Shown piece by piece: positions 12,835-26,400 of a stretch of 64,000 nt of DNA (positions are counted from its first letter, which is position 1; each line of letters opens with the position of its first letter). The position numbers and the translations under genes were made by a program. This DNA comes from Echinococcus granulosus. Its lineage: Eukaryota > Platyhelminthes > Cestoda > Cyclophyllidea > Taeniidae. The stretch spans positions 62,001-126,000 of the forward strand of contig NW_020170496.1 of assembly GCF_000524195.1 (NCBI RefSeq), given 5' to 3'. The notes beneath the pieces were generated by a model. The model was given only the letters and a program-made list of their open reading frames with translations, did no database searches and had not been told where the DNA came from.

Positions 12835-15800
12835 ATGAGTGTGACTGGTGAGACGTTCGCGTCATGGGCTACTCGCGTAACTGGATGTTCTAATCCAACA
12901 TTCAACCGGGTTATTAATCGGCTTTGGGAAAATCCGTCACTACAGAAGGATGTTCTCGCCGTCCTTACTGGTGTGACTAAGTTAATTCAGTCCCGTGGGG
13001 GATGCGAATCTGCCGCAGAATACTATGCTGCGTTGGTAATGGACAGTTATTTCGTAACTGGGGTTTTCTTAGCTAGGTTTGTTAAATACTGAGACAACTA
13101 CTAAGAATGCAGAAGCATATCTTTTTCAGCTTGTTATATCTAAGGCGTAAGTGAACATTTAATTCTGATATTGTCCCAGGGTTCCCGTGTCGCTTTTGAG
13201 GAAAACTTGCGGTGAAGCGTCTAAGACAGTAATGAATGTTTTGTCTGCTGCACTTCAGGAGGAATCGGTCAATATTTGCTTGTGTAAATCCGTAGGTACC
13301 TTTTGGTAGTGTTTTACTATTTAGTTACTTCTTTCTCTCGGGCGTATACTGGCTGTCCAGCCTACGGAAAACTGGGCAGATGAGTCGGTGCGCCATACAT
13401 ATAGGATATTTCTTCGATTTATTGACTATGATAAAGCCGCTCTGCGCAAAGCCGCCCATAAAGTCATTTCCGAACTTCTGACTTTTGCGATTAGCACCAA
13501 GGATACTTATCATCCTGTTTGTCACCAAACGATTAACCATATTTGCAAGTTAATACGTCAGGTGTCCACGTAGGCGTATTTGCATTGATCTACCCTTAAA
13601 TATTTTGCATCTTTTTCATACTTACCTTATTCTCTTATATTTAGGGAACTTTCGAGTCTAATTCACATAACCGATAGTGCGTGCGGTCGACTGTTATGTA
13701 TTTTGAATCTCTTGAAGGCTATTATCTGTCTCATCCCTGAAAAAGATATAAAATCGGCATGCGAGTGCGTTTTAGAGCTGACAGCTTTCAACAATCCACT
13801 GGTACGTACTTTTTCTATGCTGCAATTTACTCTCACACGGGCGACTATGGCAACTGCTTTGGACCATTTGAAGGTTTTGAAATCTGCGTTCGAGTGCCTT
13901 CAGACGCTGTTTCAAGGCAGGGTCAAGACCTTGACTGTTTCCCTGGACACTGCAGGGAAACTTATGACTGCTCTTCTCACTTGCAAGCCCCGTGAATCTA
14001 CCTCAGTTGATATCGCAACCTTACAAAAGGATTCCGAATCCATTATTGCGTGGCTAAAGTGCTTGTGTGCTGGTGTCTGTTATCTAACTTCATTGGCCGT
14101 TGACAATCACGACGAGAAGCCCACAGAATTAGCTCCTCACGTTGCAGTGGAGCATCTGGAGCAGTTGGTTCGTGCTGCCCTTAGTATACTGGTTAATAGT
14201 CCCTTGCCAGATCTTCGTATCTCTGTCAAACGTCTTCTTGTCGACGTTTTTCTCAATCCATTGGTGAGCTTTTCTACATCACAACCGTTTAACTTACTCC
14301 GACGTCATGTGGATTTTCGATTCCTCTTATAGACTGAACAGTTACAGATGTGTAATCTGCTCACGCGACGTCCCCGATTTCTCCCAGAGTTATGCCTCAC
14401 ACTGCAGAATGCTCTTAACTTGGCGCGTCACGAAACCTGGCCCAGCCTTCTTAATGTTTCCTCCTGCCTGATTCACGCTTGGGCCATGAAGGCTGTTGTC
14501 GGTAATAGCGTCGACATACAGCTACCTGCCGAAGTAATAGACCTAATTCAACGCGTGGCCAACCTCCGCGATGCTCTGGCAGACGGCACTGAAGGTGTTG
14601 TCGATGATAGTAGTATCAGTGTAACTATACTTGTCGACGAAATGGATCGACTGATCCTCACCTCTATGGAATCTTGGGGCATTGAGCCGGTACTCAGGGA
14701 TTCCTTGCCTTTGGAATCCCTTGTACTTGAACTTGAATCTGGTATTGTGGAACTGCGACGCTCCTGGATCCTTCCACTCATCTCTCGTGTCCGCCCTGCT
14801 CGCTCTTGTTCACTGGCCTTCTTCCACTCCAATATTCTCCCGCTTGCCGACCGTGCTGTCACAGTTGCCAAAGCGGCAGCTGAGCAGAAGTTCAAACGAC
14901 AGATTGGTGGCGAGAGCAATGCTCCATTCGTACCCCTCTCGGCAATTCTGAACGCGGCTGTACAAATGGCTCGTCAACTGTGGATCACGTTGACCGCCTT
15001 CACACGGCGTTGCCCTTCGCGCTGGGCTGATCTTGTGGATTCGGGTCTCGGTGGCAGGCTAATTGCTGGTCTCCTCACCGCCAAGACTATCAGACCTGTC
15101 ATTCTCTCTGCATTGCGACGCCTTGTTACTTTTGCCGAAACAGAAGGTTAGTTGCTTCCGCTTTAGAATCTCGTTTTAAATGTCTTCTACTCAGGCTAGC
15201 CTGATTTTCTTGCTCTTTGTGTAGAAGCCATTACTGTGATGCGATCAGGAGCCAAGCAGATGGTACCCAAGATGCTATCAATGTACGAAGAGCTCGACTC
15301 TACAAACGACCAGCAGCTCAAGCAACAATTGGGAACCACGCTGTCCGTGTTCCTGCCTCTTCTTACACCAAAGGTAAGCTTAGTTCCATCTGTTTCATGC
15401 TGTACTCTGAGGAAGGTGTTTATTGTTAACCTGTATTTGGGGTGATAATGACTCTTTAGGCAGTCTGGAAAAGACATTGTTTGGTTGTTTTTGATTAACG
15501 TCCTGAACTCCTTTTTTAAACCTTTTAAAGGTGCTCTCAGTACCTTGCGAAATGGCCTACAAGAAACTTGTCACTACTAAAAGGTGGGTGAGTCGTTTTA
15601 CTAAATTTGCGCGCCCTTCGTCTAGTGTCGACACGCTTTCAAATTCCTAAATCTCCTCTTACAGGCCAATTTACATGGAAATTCTCATGTTAATTGTGCC
15701 AAATCTCACAAGTGAAAGTATCAAATCTGTACTCGATCAGCTGGAGGAGTATTTCTTGGTATGTAAAAGTGGTTTTTTCATTGCCATATAACTGAATTAG

Positions 15801-18800
15801 TGAATTTCTGGTATTTTGCTCTGGTGCATGACAGCGTCTTAATGACGAAGCATTTCGAATTGATGGCTGAAGTTAACGAAATTAAGTAGATTTTTTCATG
15901 CATCTATATTGGCTTAATCCACCGAAGCGTTTGTATTATCATAGCCGGACCATCACTTTTCATTATTTCTTGTCTTGATTGCCTATCATTAGTTCTTGCC
16001 TTAGCTAACGCTTCTCAGCACTTTTTCGTCTTTTTTAATGTTTAAACCATTTTTTCGGTTATGGATTTGGGCTAATTAATTGTGGTAGTTGGTAGCTGTG
16101 AATATCATCCCTTTTCAGGGTTACTCCCATTGTAATCAGTAATAAATGCGAGCCAATAACTTATTGGTTGTAAGACTACTCATTTGGGGGTGGGCATTCT
16201 CCCATCTTTTCACTTTTGGTATTTGTATATCCCATTTCAACATCTTTTTTAAACGTTATTTGTCCGTCATGTCTTTAAATGAACGCGATCCTCTTTTTCG
16301 ACAACTCAGCTATTCAAACAGGATTAATTATTCTCGAGGACACAGATTCGTAGGCAAGACTAAAAAACGTTCTTCAATTTATTGTACTTTTCTGTCATGA
16401 TTCATAGCACTTCAGCACAGGATTGTACAAGTCATTTTGCGCACAGAGTTTAACTTGATCAGCCTTAAAAGAATTGGTAATGCGAATTCATCGATTCTTG
16501 AAGGACATTAAAGGCAGCCAGTGCTGAGGTGTATCATAGCCTTAAAAGCTTTTCATTGGTGTCCTCATAGTAACTTCCATATGACTTGGTACTAGTGTCA
16601 CCTATATGTTGCTCCTCTAATTTTTATCTGGGCATGGCGTGGTGTCATCTTATGCTAGCTGAATCTCATCGTGCCTCGAATAAATCGGTTGAGTTTAAAA
16701 CAACGTAGACGTGGGATTTTCCGGCCTAATGATAATTGTGCTTTTTGACATTCGAGGAGCAGTTGATTTTGTCATTTTAATTCAGTAGGACAGAGGTTTT
16801 GATGTCATATCGGATCAATGAAATGCCTGGGATGTAGTAGTTGAATTTCCTCTGGGACTGTGGTAGCGAGTGTGTCAATGAGAAACTAAAGGCTTGATAA
16901 CAAAACTGGGCAGTAAGTGTCGCCTCAATCTCCTACTCTAGCCCAAAGATCGTGAAAGTCGAGTTCTCAGAAAACCCGCTTACCGTCTTCTGGAGGCAGT
17001 TCTCTCCTCGCCCAATCCCTCAGCGAAGGAGTTCGTCGTTGCAAACCTGACCAGTCTCACCACCTTCATGGCACAAATCACGCCTCCCTCCACGGAGGTA
17101 GCGGACGGGACGGGAACTGAGATCGAATCTACCGACCACCTTTCCTCCACCATGGCCGCTTTGGCGCTATCCGCGAAGGAGCGCAAAGCTCTCGCCATCA
17201 CCACTCCCTGGAAGGCACGTCTGCGAATCCTTCGTCATCTACTTCACGTTCATGCCGAACGTCAGCGGGAGCAACCGGAGGAGGGATGTGGAAACAATGC
17301 TGTGCAGGGATTTGTCAACATCTTTATGCCTGAGGTGAGCAATCAGCTAATTTTAGGGCGATTTTTTAAGGATGTGAACTATTATTGCTTTATTCCCGTT
17401 TAGAAACGCACTGTTTCTTCATCGAACTTTGTGTGTGCATCATGTCAAGAGCTTGTCGAAGGATTATTAACAGGACCTTGTTTTATTTCATCACACGTAG
17501 TTACATATCGCGGCTAAAAGAATTTAAAAGGTTCAATTTTTTTCCGATGGCAACTTTTCTGACGATCTTTCGGCTACACTATTCGATGAAATTCATTTAA
17601 CTGTTCAGAACATCTTGAGTGGTTCACTTCGTTACACAGGCTTTTATTCCGGCCAAGATTATTTGAGCTGCCTATTTATAAGTATAATTAAACTCGTGAA
17701 CCAACGCACTAGTTTCATTGACCCTGACAATTCGGCGTTTTGAGCTGTCTATTGATTCCGTGACGGAAGCTGTGTTCACTCCCTGGAACAATCACAAACA
17801 GGAGCTCACATTTTAAGTAATTCAAATAAGCCTTCACAATAATAAGGGAAGTCTTGAATTGGTAAAACAAAATATCACCGAGATATCGACTCTCAAATTG
17901 TGATAAATTTGGATCACCATATGTACCAGCTAAATATCTCTGCTCTTTTCCTCTTCGTAAATTTCAGATACCCCAATGTCTGGGAAGCTTGAATAGCCTC
18001 GTCCGAGTTTTGGCCGGCCGCTTGTTAGTGGACATGGTTTTGGCCACCGCAGGAAGTCTTTCCTCGGAAGGAGGGACGCTACCATTTGGACGTTTGCGAC
18101 GGTCGTCTTGTTCACTAACAGCTGCACCTTCAGAACTCACTCGGATGGATGACGATGGCGAAGGGGATGAGGACGGATCAGAAGTGGAAGAGGTTGAAGG
18201 TATCGGTGAGGAAAGTGACGATGCCGATGATGACGGGAGCATCTCGGGTCAGTCTCGTAATCCCACAGAAATAGCCTCTGTGTGCACTTCCATTTCCATC
18301 ACTGGAGTGGATCCTCTCATTGCCATGAAGGTACGTGCTTTGTCTTATTCTTTTAGTCGAAAGCAAGTAGTTCGTTTGACCAATCGGTGATTTCCTGCTT
18401 CACGTTATCTTGTCCTTCAATCTTGCTTTATTTTCAAGTTTAAAATTGTGAAATTGTCTAAAACCTTGCAGCTTTCACTTCTGCTGTTTTTGATTTTACA
18501 TATTTTCATTCAGAAGAGAACTATTCTTTTATGTATCGGAAAGGTCAATTAATTGCTCTTGGACTACTGGCTTTTAAACTCCCATTTTGGTTGGTTTCCT
18601 TTTTGCCACGTATTCCAGAAAACTGGAATGGGTCTTTTGCCGCAACAAACATTGACCCTGGTTCCTCCAAGTATACGAACTTTCTGGGCTATTCTTTCAG
18701 ACGTGCGCGGGGCTACGAAGCATTCTCTCCCATCTTTGGCCCGTGATATTGGAGGCAAATGTTGAGAGCCTGAAGAACGTCTCGCAATCACAGCTGCTGC

Positions 18801-21800
18801 GTCTCGAAGTGACGGTTAAATCGATTTGTCGTTTACTTTCCGACCTCAGGCTGCGTCGCTGTCTCATGACCGCCATGCAGGAGGTTGAGGACACCAAGGA
18901 TACCTCGGATGCCGCTGAGGTCCTCTTAACTGCCAATCGCGCTGCCCAGGGGCTTGTCCGATTGCCCAGCAAGCACATCGCTCGTCTAGGATTGCAGATA
19001 TCCCGTCTCCTCATCGCTTTTGTCGGGCACTCTGTCTATGTCTCGGATATTGTTGTCAGCATTCACCAGATCCATGCGAATCACAAGCACTCCTTGCGGT
19101 TTATGGTCAAAGCAATGGTGGAGAAACTACTTAAGAAAGTTAGGTGAGTATTGGAGACATTTCACAGATGACTGATAGACTTAGACTTCAGGGCATCTCT
19201 CGCTTATCTTCCCTCGACATATTTAGTGTACAAGCATTGTTATCGCTGATGAGCCCGGAATACCACAAGATGATCAGAAACAGCGCCAAAATTCTTCGAA
19301 GAAGGGAGCAGAAAAGCAAGATCGAGGAAAGGAAAAAGGGCGCCAAGTCTACCAGTGGTAATGTTGACGAAGATGAGTTGGGGACGGCGATTCCAGAGGG
19401 CAGTGTAAGGGAATCTGGGCGCTTTCCTTCTGTGTCTGGCGCCTCCTTAAGGTCCCTTGGAAGTGCCCTCTCCCTCTCGAAACATATCCATGTACAAAAG
19501 TGAGTTCCGTGAGTTACTTTGATCCTGATTAATTAAACTGCCGTTTATAACGGTCTGGAAGGTCGTACGAATGAGGCCTTTCGTGGGTTCTTCTGTGAAG
19601 CCTACTGCATTTTGAACGTACACCTTTTGGTAAAAAGAGCTCTTGAAGCTGATTTGAGTTTTTCTTGGCATTTATAACCAGAGACGTCGATTGTTTTTAC
19701 CGTCACAAGTTCTGCATGGAAGGCATTTCCATAGAACTCGGTACTACTTATTCACGAGGTACCGTTTTAGTTTGTGCTACCATTGTTGATCCTCTGGGGT
19801 GGTATGAAAGTTAAAATCCACAGTTTAAAATAACTAACGGGCTGTCCGGAGACTACTCTAATTCCTCCAGATTCATTTCAATATCTCCACTCCATACCGT
19901 GCCTCGTGAAGTTTCATCCAGGTCTTTATTAACTTCCTTTCTATTACCCTTTTAGCCTCCAAGAAATCCTGTCAACTTCAAACGAAGATGATGAGGGTGG
20001 TGGCGTAGAGGATATCGCGAGACAGAAAGCAGCATCAGAGAATCAGAAGGCTACTGAACGCCCCCATCGACGCTTGGGTCTGGCGGCAGAACTTGAGCGC
20101 GCTGCTTCCGTCGCCGGGCTCAGTAGACGCTCCCGGCGCAACCTCCTCAGAGGGGCACGTGGAGAGAGTTCTGACGAGGGTGACGAGGATTTTGATGATT
20201 TGGGTATGGTCCAAGTTTTTGCTTGACCATCATACCGTCGAAAATTTCATGAAACACCTTGCTATCGTTTTAAATTGCTCATTTTTTGAGGACGCCAATC
20301 ATATGGAAGCTCGGCTTAGCGAATTCCTAGAATTTGGAATTAGTTGTATTTTGAGTATACTGAAAGGCTAATCGTTCCTCCGTAGTAGCAGGGTTTTTTG
20401 GAAGAACAGTTCTCCTTCTAAGCAAATAACATGAAGTTTTCCTTTAAACCAATAGGAACCTTTGTAGGTTGCTCTTTCCCCTGTTGTCCGCTTGAATGTG
20501 CCGGCCTACCACTTCATCTTCCCGCTGGACTGAAGCCGATACAATAAGTTGCGAATGTGTGTGCTGGCGTTGATTGTCATTCATGGGATACTTTAAGGAA
20601 TCGCTCTTGATTGGCACATGTCTCAGGCCCTATCAGTCGAACTAGTAGAGACCAAGTAGGTAGAGATTGGCTTTCGTAATGGAGCACGTTCAAACTAATG
20701 ACTTGTCACGGAAAGAGGCATAGCAGTGTTGCCATCCGGAGAGTTTCAGTTGACCATCGCAAGCATTGATGGCGGACCGGTGGTTTATGGATTCGGTGCC
20801 GTAGCTTCTCCTAGAGGGGGATGATTTCCGAGGCAGGTTTCAGCTATGTACCCATTGGATAAACATTAAGCCGGACAGTGATGTACTTCCAGGGGCCAGG
20901 TGCATTGGCATGGAAGAAGGTCATCACCCTACATTCGTTGTTAGTTCTCTTAATCTTTCCTTGGCTTGTTAGTGGCCAGATTGGGAATTGACTTGATGGG
21001 ATTGGAAATATTTATCCTTGTGGCTAAACCTATTATTTCTGGCGGCACTAGTGGCGCTTGTGGGGGTAGAACTTGACGAGTGCCCAGGCCATACTATACC
21101 GATAAGAAGTTTTCTCGTTCTTGGCGCCGGGGCGAACAGGGTTGGTCGGACTGGTGCATCTCATGGAGCCAGGGATTGCTTCGGCCGTAGACTGAGCCAG
21201 AATGATATTAAGCCATGAGATGTCATCTGTTAGTGGCCCAGCTGTCTGAATAGACGAAGTCGAAGCTTTCGTCTCTGTTAAGAACTCCATAAAATTCAAC
21301 TGTTGCTCTAGTAGTAGCTCTAGCTTTTTATGGACCCATGGTGGGCCTATCTGCGCCGCCAATTATTATGATCTACCACCCATATTGCGGCACTTCGATT
21401 CCCTCAAAATGTTTTATCGGTTTCCAAAACATTGCTTTTATGTTCTCGCCTACTTTCACCTAATCTTAACATCATCTATCCATCATAAAAGAGCATCTTT
21501 GCATTTTAAATCGTGACGTGTCGTGTGTTTTTTCTCAAAAAACTGCTAGCAAAATCGATTTACAAACAGAGCTTGTCTTCGGATGATCTATAGTTTGCAA
21601 AGAGCGTCATTAAGTAATGGTATTTTATTTATATAACCCAATTTATACCACTTCTAAGCGTCCCCTTGCTTCCACATTGGTGCTTTTATGTGCCCTGTTT
21701 CTGGTCTCATCACCTTTTTCTTCACAAAATAAATGCCTCTTATTTGAAGAACCCACGTTTGCATCCCTCTCTAATTCGCTATTTGATCCTCTTAAAAGTA

Positions 21801-23443
21801 TCTTGTTATAATACTTTTCTCACAAGACATTAATTCATCTTTTGTGCCTCCTGTTGATTCATAGCAGGAGTATCCTCGTTAAAATTGTTGTAAAAGTATT
21901 GAATCCAAGTCGTGATGGATAGTATTTCGGCTGGTGCGGTACTCACAATTTCTACCTCTCAACTCTTTACAGTGCTTCGGAGTACTTGGGCAACGGACTG
22001 AGACCTCAGGTTACGTTAGTCCCTATTAGGGTACCTCTCTTCCTCCCACATTTAGCTTACTCGCTTATTCAAATTATAGGTGATTGGCTTGAATTTTAGT
22101 GAACTTAGCAAGGTAATAACTCTTCTTATAACGATAGATCTATAAATGTAGCTCACTTAGCTTCCTCGTGATTCATGTGACTTTCATAAATGCGGCCGTT
22201 TTAAGGAGCACATTACAATAATGCTACGCCTCTATCCGGAACATTCCATTCAATGAATACCACGTCCTCCACAATGTCCTATTTTTTAAATGCGGCCTCT
22301 TTCAGTCACAACGCGAAGAGTGCGATTCGCAGACGATGTCGCAAAGCTCCACCTAGCGGGCAAGAGGCGTCGCCAGCGTGCAGATGCTGGGGGTGATGCC
22401 CCCTCCATGACCTATTTAGTGGAGGATGCAGAGGATGAGGTGGTGGATCTGGCCGAGCCAGAGTCACTTGCACGGCATCTCACCGTTGCCTCCTCCGCCC
22501 AGCTGGCTAAACGTGCCCTCAAGCCGGATACTCTCACACCCGCTGTTTCCGCGTCCAAGCGCGCTCGACTCACCTCCCTCTCCTTCGCTGCCGCCTTCCC
22601 GACATCCATTGATGGGAAGCTTATCATCAACGAGGCTACTGTGAAGGACTGTAAAGGTGAGTGGGAATTTCACTTGCCTTTGGAAACCTTGTAGAGGTGA
22701 CTAGAGAATCAGTAGTATATTCCACGCCCTCTAGCTTATAGGCACTGGATTGGAAACACGTGAACCTTTTAAAATTTTGTCAAAATAGGGGGAAATTTCC
22801 ACATTAAAAGGAATTCCAAACTTAGGCGTAGACTAGTTTCTCGTGTGCATCTCTTTTGTATCTTAGGGCACCACCTTGGCGATTTTATGGGCTTAGCTTT
22901 TTTGGAGGGATCATCCGGGATAAACTTTTTTAGCACTCATCACAATCATATTTCAATTTCCTCATCACTATTTAATCAAATCTTGCGTAATTATTTCATA
23001 AAGATGGCTGGTCGCTGAATGACGCTGATGATGATGGCGCTGAGAATGACGGTTCGTACTCGATGGCTCAGGGTGCCTCCATAGCCCGAGCGGCTGCTGC
23101 AGCGTCGGAGCGCATTCGCACACCTCGTCTACCGGGCGCAGAGTATCGGTCGTCGCGTGCGGAGGGCGATATGCGGAAGCCGGGCCGACCTGATCCCTTC
23201 GCGTATGCTCCACTCGGCGCCGGATTGTCCAACCCGAAGCGTCGTGTCGGCAGTAGTGGTATTGCAACTGCGGCCGAGCGCAGGGCCCTGCTACGCTACC
23301 TCGGGGCCGGAAAACGGAAGCGGAAACAGAAACAGGGAAAGAAGATGGATAGCGTGAGCGCCGGTTTTCATCAAGGCAAGGTTCGCGCCGCCTCTTCTAA
23401 TTTGGTGCTGAGACTACAGAAATCGAAACGTGGCAGGAAGTGA
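12835..23443 (+). CDS. RRP12: RRP12-like ribosomal RNA processing protein (HEAT repeats, NUC173 domain)
   Basis: RRP12 is a nucleolar HEAT-repeat factor needed for maturation and export of pre-40S and pre-60S ribosomal particles. Exons: 12835-13053, 13106-13146, 13180-13291, 13325-13548, 13645-14263, 14333-15146, 15225-15373, 15531-15583, 15665-15758, 16942-17334, 17968-18330, 18701-19143, 19227-19499, 19956-20203, 22306-22656, 23004-23443. They sum to 4,836 nt (1,611 aa), in frame at every joint. Family hallmarks include an N-terminal YYAAL segment, the RSWILPLISRVRP region, the SPEYHKMI segment after the HEAT array, DGKLIINEA, and the C-terminal PGAEYRSS followed by KPGRPDPFAYAPL. The protein is longer than the human one (about 1,297 aa), partly from an acidic insert at 18146-18240. 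The human protein has about 80 more N-terminal residues, so an upstream exon may exist. The 13548 donor (GTTAAT) is weak and was chosen for phase. Confidence 0.93.
13802..13873 (+). other. Probable 72-nt in-frame intron inside RRP12 exon 5
   Basis: The sequence starts with GTACGT and ends with TTTGAAG. Removing it joins ...FNNPL directly to VLKSAFECLQTLF, which matches the spacing of the human protein without a gap; keeping it adds 24 residues with no counterpart. The segment is a multiple of three and has no stop, so both forms are translatable. If it is spliced out, RRP12 is 1,587 aa. Confidence 0.55.
15759..16941 (+). other. RRP12 intron 9, nothing further seen
   Basis: About 1.2 kb of AT-rich intron between a TTG/GTATGT donor and a CTACTCTAG acceptor. 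The open frame at 16146-16400 has no family resemblance and would break the alignment of the two flanking exons, which are contiguous in other RRP12 proteins. Confidence 0.6.
17335..18700 (+). other. RRP12 introns 10 and 11 flanking exon 17968-18330
   Basis: Introns 17335-17967 and 18331-18700 have good donors (GAG/GTGAGC, AAG/GTACGT) and acceptors (ATTTCAG, TTCTTTCAG). The overlapping open frames at 18531-18765 were not used: the phase-0 acceptor at 18700 joins exon 11 to exon 12 directly and keeps the HEAT-repeat alignment. Confidence 0.6.
20204..22305 (+). other. RRP12 intron 14, 2.1 kb, largest in the gene
   Basis: The intron runs from GG/GTATGG to CTCTTTCAG. Most of it is featureless. 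Between about 20,600 and 21,360 the base composition is less AT-rich, and a 104-codon frame lies on the minus strand (21048-21362). That may be an old mobile-element fragment, but no diagnostic motif is visible. No second gene is supported inside the intron. Confidence 0.5.
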
Positions 23444-26400
23444 TCTTGTGTGGATCTTTCCAGATTATCATCAGTAGAAATAATTTTTGAAACCACTTGG
23501 GTGGAGTGATGTTGAATGTGAAATATCTACCACCTATTGTCCTTTGGCTTTCTACGTAGGAAGGGAGCTTCTCTCACCTCTTTTGGGTGAGTAGTACAAG
23601 GAGTGCTTCCAATCCTTTGTATTCACTTATGAATGTGGTGGAGCCCGGCTGTAAGTGTATTGGAAATGTTCAAATGCTTGGGCAGTTACATCAATAATAA
23701 CTGATGGATGAAAAGCAGGTGCATTGTCATTCAAAACATGGACTTAAAATTTTTCATACGCAACGGACAAGTGTCATCTTCGTATATCTGTTTACGTTGG
23801 GACGAATTGCAATGTTGGAATGCAGGTGTGGGTTGATTTCTCATCGTTGGTTTGTATCGTCGACTCTCGCTCATATTGTTTCGTGGGTTGTATTAGTATA
23901 CACAACTATACGCCGTGGATGCACGAGTCCAAAATGAATGGTATAATCCACGCCGGAATCGTCGCTTTTGCAGATGTGCATCAGTGTAGGTGTTTGGTTG
24001 GTTATTCAGGGTAGTTTCTGCCGGAGTAGAATGTCGATGTGTGCAGACCCGAGCTTGGAATTAAGGCTATTTGGCTCACCTGTGTGGATATGGTTTTTCA
24101 CTATTCACTGTTTTGGATTTCTCGTGGAAGAATTAACTGTGGGAATATGTTCTGATTGATTGGCAAGTATTGTTGTGTTGATCCACGTATTTGAGTTCTG
24201 GTGTCAACTTGTCGCCGTTAGGTCTTTCCATTAACATGGTTCAATGGGGAAGCCCATTTTGTCTGCCTTGCCGTTTATTAGTGGATGTGGTTACAGCAAA
24301 TTTTCGATGCTACTTTTGCCAGACCTTGTATTTACAACTGAGTGGCTGAATCACGAGTTGTGATACAACGTAGGTAAATGGGTGAGTGGGATTTATTTAC
24401 GATAAAGAAATGAGAGTCTTATTCCTTGAAACGCCATGAGCACAATTTTTAATCAGTCTCTATTGAGACGTAGGCTTGCTGCAAATTTGAGTCTCATAAA
24501 GTTATGCCTTTGTAATCAGAAAACCGGCTGTGGCCACCTTCAATTCTACCTAGATTTTAAGTCAGTAAACCGTTTATTCCATTCCTCCTGTAGTCTTGTG
24601 ATTGTCTGATGCCAAAACAGGGTACTAAACACTTTTCTTGCAGAAGTTTTATTAAAGGAATGCAGCGAATGAAGATGGGATTGACTATGGACATGAAGAC
24701 AAGCCAAGGGCAGTCTCTCTCCCTCCCATCATGACCAAAGCCTAGGTCTCCTCAAGAGTTAGGTTTGGGGTATGGGTTAGATGTAGTCTTGCGTTGCCAT
24801 GTTAAAATCGGAATGGGCCTTTCCTCCCACCTTGCAAGCCACAAGTTTGGGCTGCTTCCGCAGAAGGTGTTTGTGACATTATGCTAACCAGGGTAATCAA
24901 ATGGATTTCAGGTGTCTAGACCTCAGCCTTTACACCACTGGCAGTCCTCCTTACTTGCTTATCGTTAGTAAGGGTTAAAATTTGGATATTCGGGATTTCT
25001 CATTAGAAGGGCACTAAAGCGATTTAAAAGCGTAAACAGGATCAGGCCATGTAACTGGATTACCAGTGTTGCATACATATGCGACTTCAGTGGCTACCAA
25101 GAATTTGGCTTTCTAGGGGGCTTTCCGAAATCAGTTAAATTTTTTCCTAAAAAAGCTAAGGAAAAGGCCTAAAACTGAATATATTAATAGCTCGTGCCTC
25201 TTATTGCCCCTTTAAATCACACATTTGGACCAAAGGATCTCCTGAATACATATGCAACGCCAATCTTTGTCTTGCTAGCCTGATTTAATAATATTAGCTT
25301 TTGAAATGAAAATTCTAGGCATTATAATTGGCTCTTGTGATTTTTTCCCCTTTAAACTTTTGAATTCTTATTATCTTTATTAATAGTTAGTAATGGGTCA
25401 AGGCTGTCGTGCTGTTGCTTCACATGGCCGGGCGCTTGAAGTGTTGCGGTGGTGATGGTTGCTTTTTGCAGTGTTATGTGGATTTTTGTGGTGGTCCTAT
25501 AGGTCTTACTACATAAACAACTTGTTAAAAACGACTTATTCAGTTTGACAAATAGGTTCTTGCTTTGTTTGTGCTATCTCATCGTCGCTTTGGGATATGG
25601 TGACGTATACAATGAACCGGTACAAAATAAGTCTAAGCTAATTGTCCGATTAGAATTGTATTAAAAGGAATTACTCCTGTGTTATGAAAAGTCCTGCAAT
25701 TAACAATCTGGAGGTCCTCTGCTGTATTCGTGAGACGGGTACCCAGGTCCTACGCCTTCGTCCGGTTTCGAAACGAAACCCAGTTGGGGTAAAAAACTAC
25801 GTCTAGTGAGTGGAGAACATTTTGCAGTCACCAATTGGCATGCTCAATTACATGCTAATCGGCAAATGCACAATTCAAGTTTGCTTTGGCGCCGAGCTAA
25901 TCCAATGTGTGGGCAGCCCGGGAAATGCGCCCGCGTTAATTATCATAGGAATGCCGAAATGCAGGGTTGCATCGACGTCCAACCTTGGTTCTTCCCTTTC
26001 GTTGTGAATTTCCTACTGATTGATTCTCAAATGTTGAAGTTAGTACATCCTGTTATCCATTAATTTAGGTGTTGGGTTAAGTGGTGTTTCTGTAATCTAG
26101 TCAATGCAGTAATTCATCCAACAAAAGTGGGTTATCGAAGCAATTTCTTCTGCCTAAAATGCCTCATCTCGAGCGGAATGGGCCCACATCGACCCTAATG
26201 CCAAAACAGTTTCTCTCTAGGTTCAGCTCACAAAATAAATGACGGTCTAAAGTTTTGCGATCTGTCTGTTATCTACACGACTAAGTCAAAACCGCTCAAT
26301 CTCTATTCTCTTCAGAACTTTTCTAGTTTTATTAAAAGGGATTTCTGTCATGGTTGCACTGAGAAGTAGGCACTAAGGTAGGTACTATTAGGTCTAAAAT

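Noticed and set aside
18531..18765. Two overlapping frames before RRP12 exon 12, considered as exon extensions
   Set aside because: They end in stops or shift frame; the phase-0 acceptor at 18700 gives a clean junction with exon 11.
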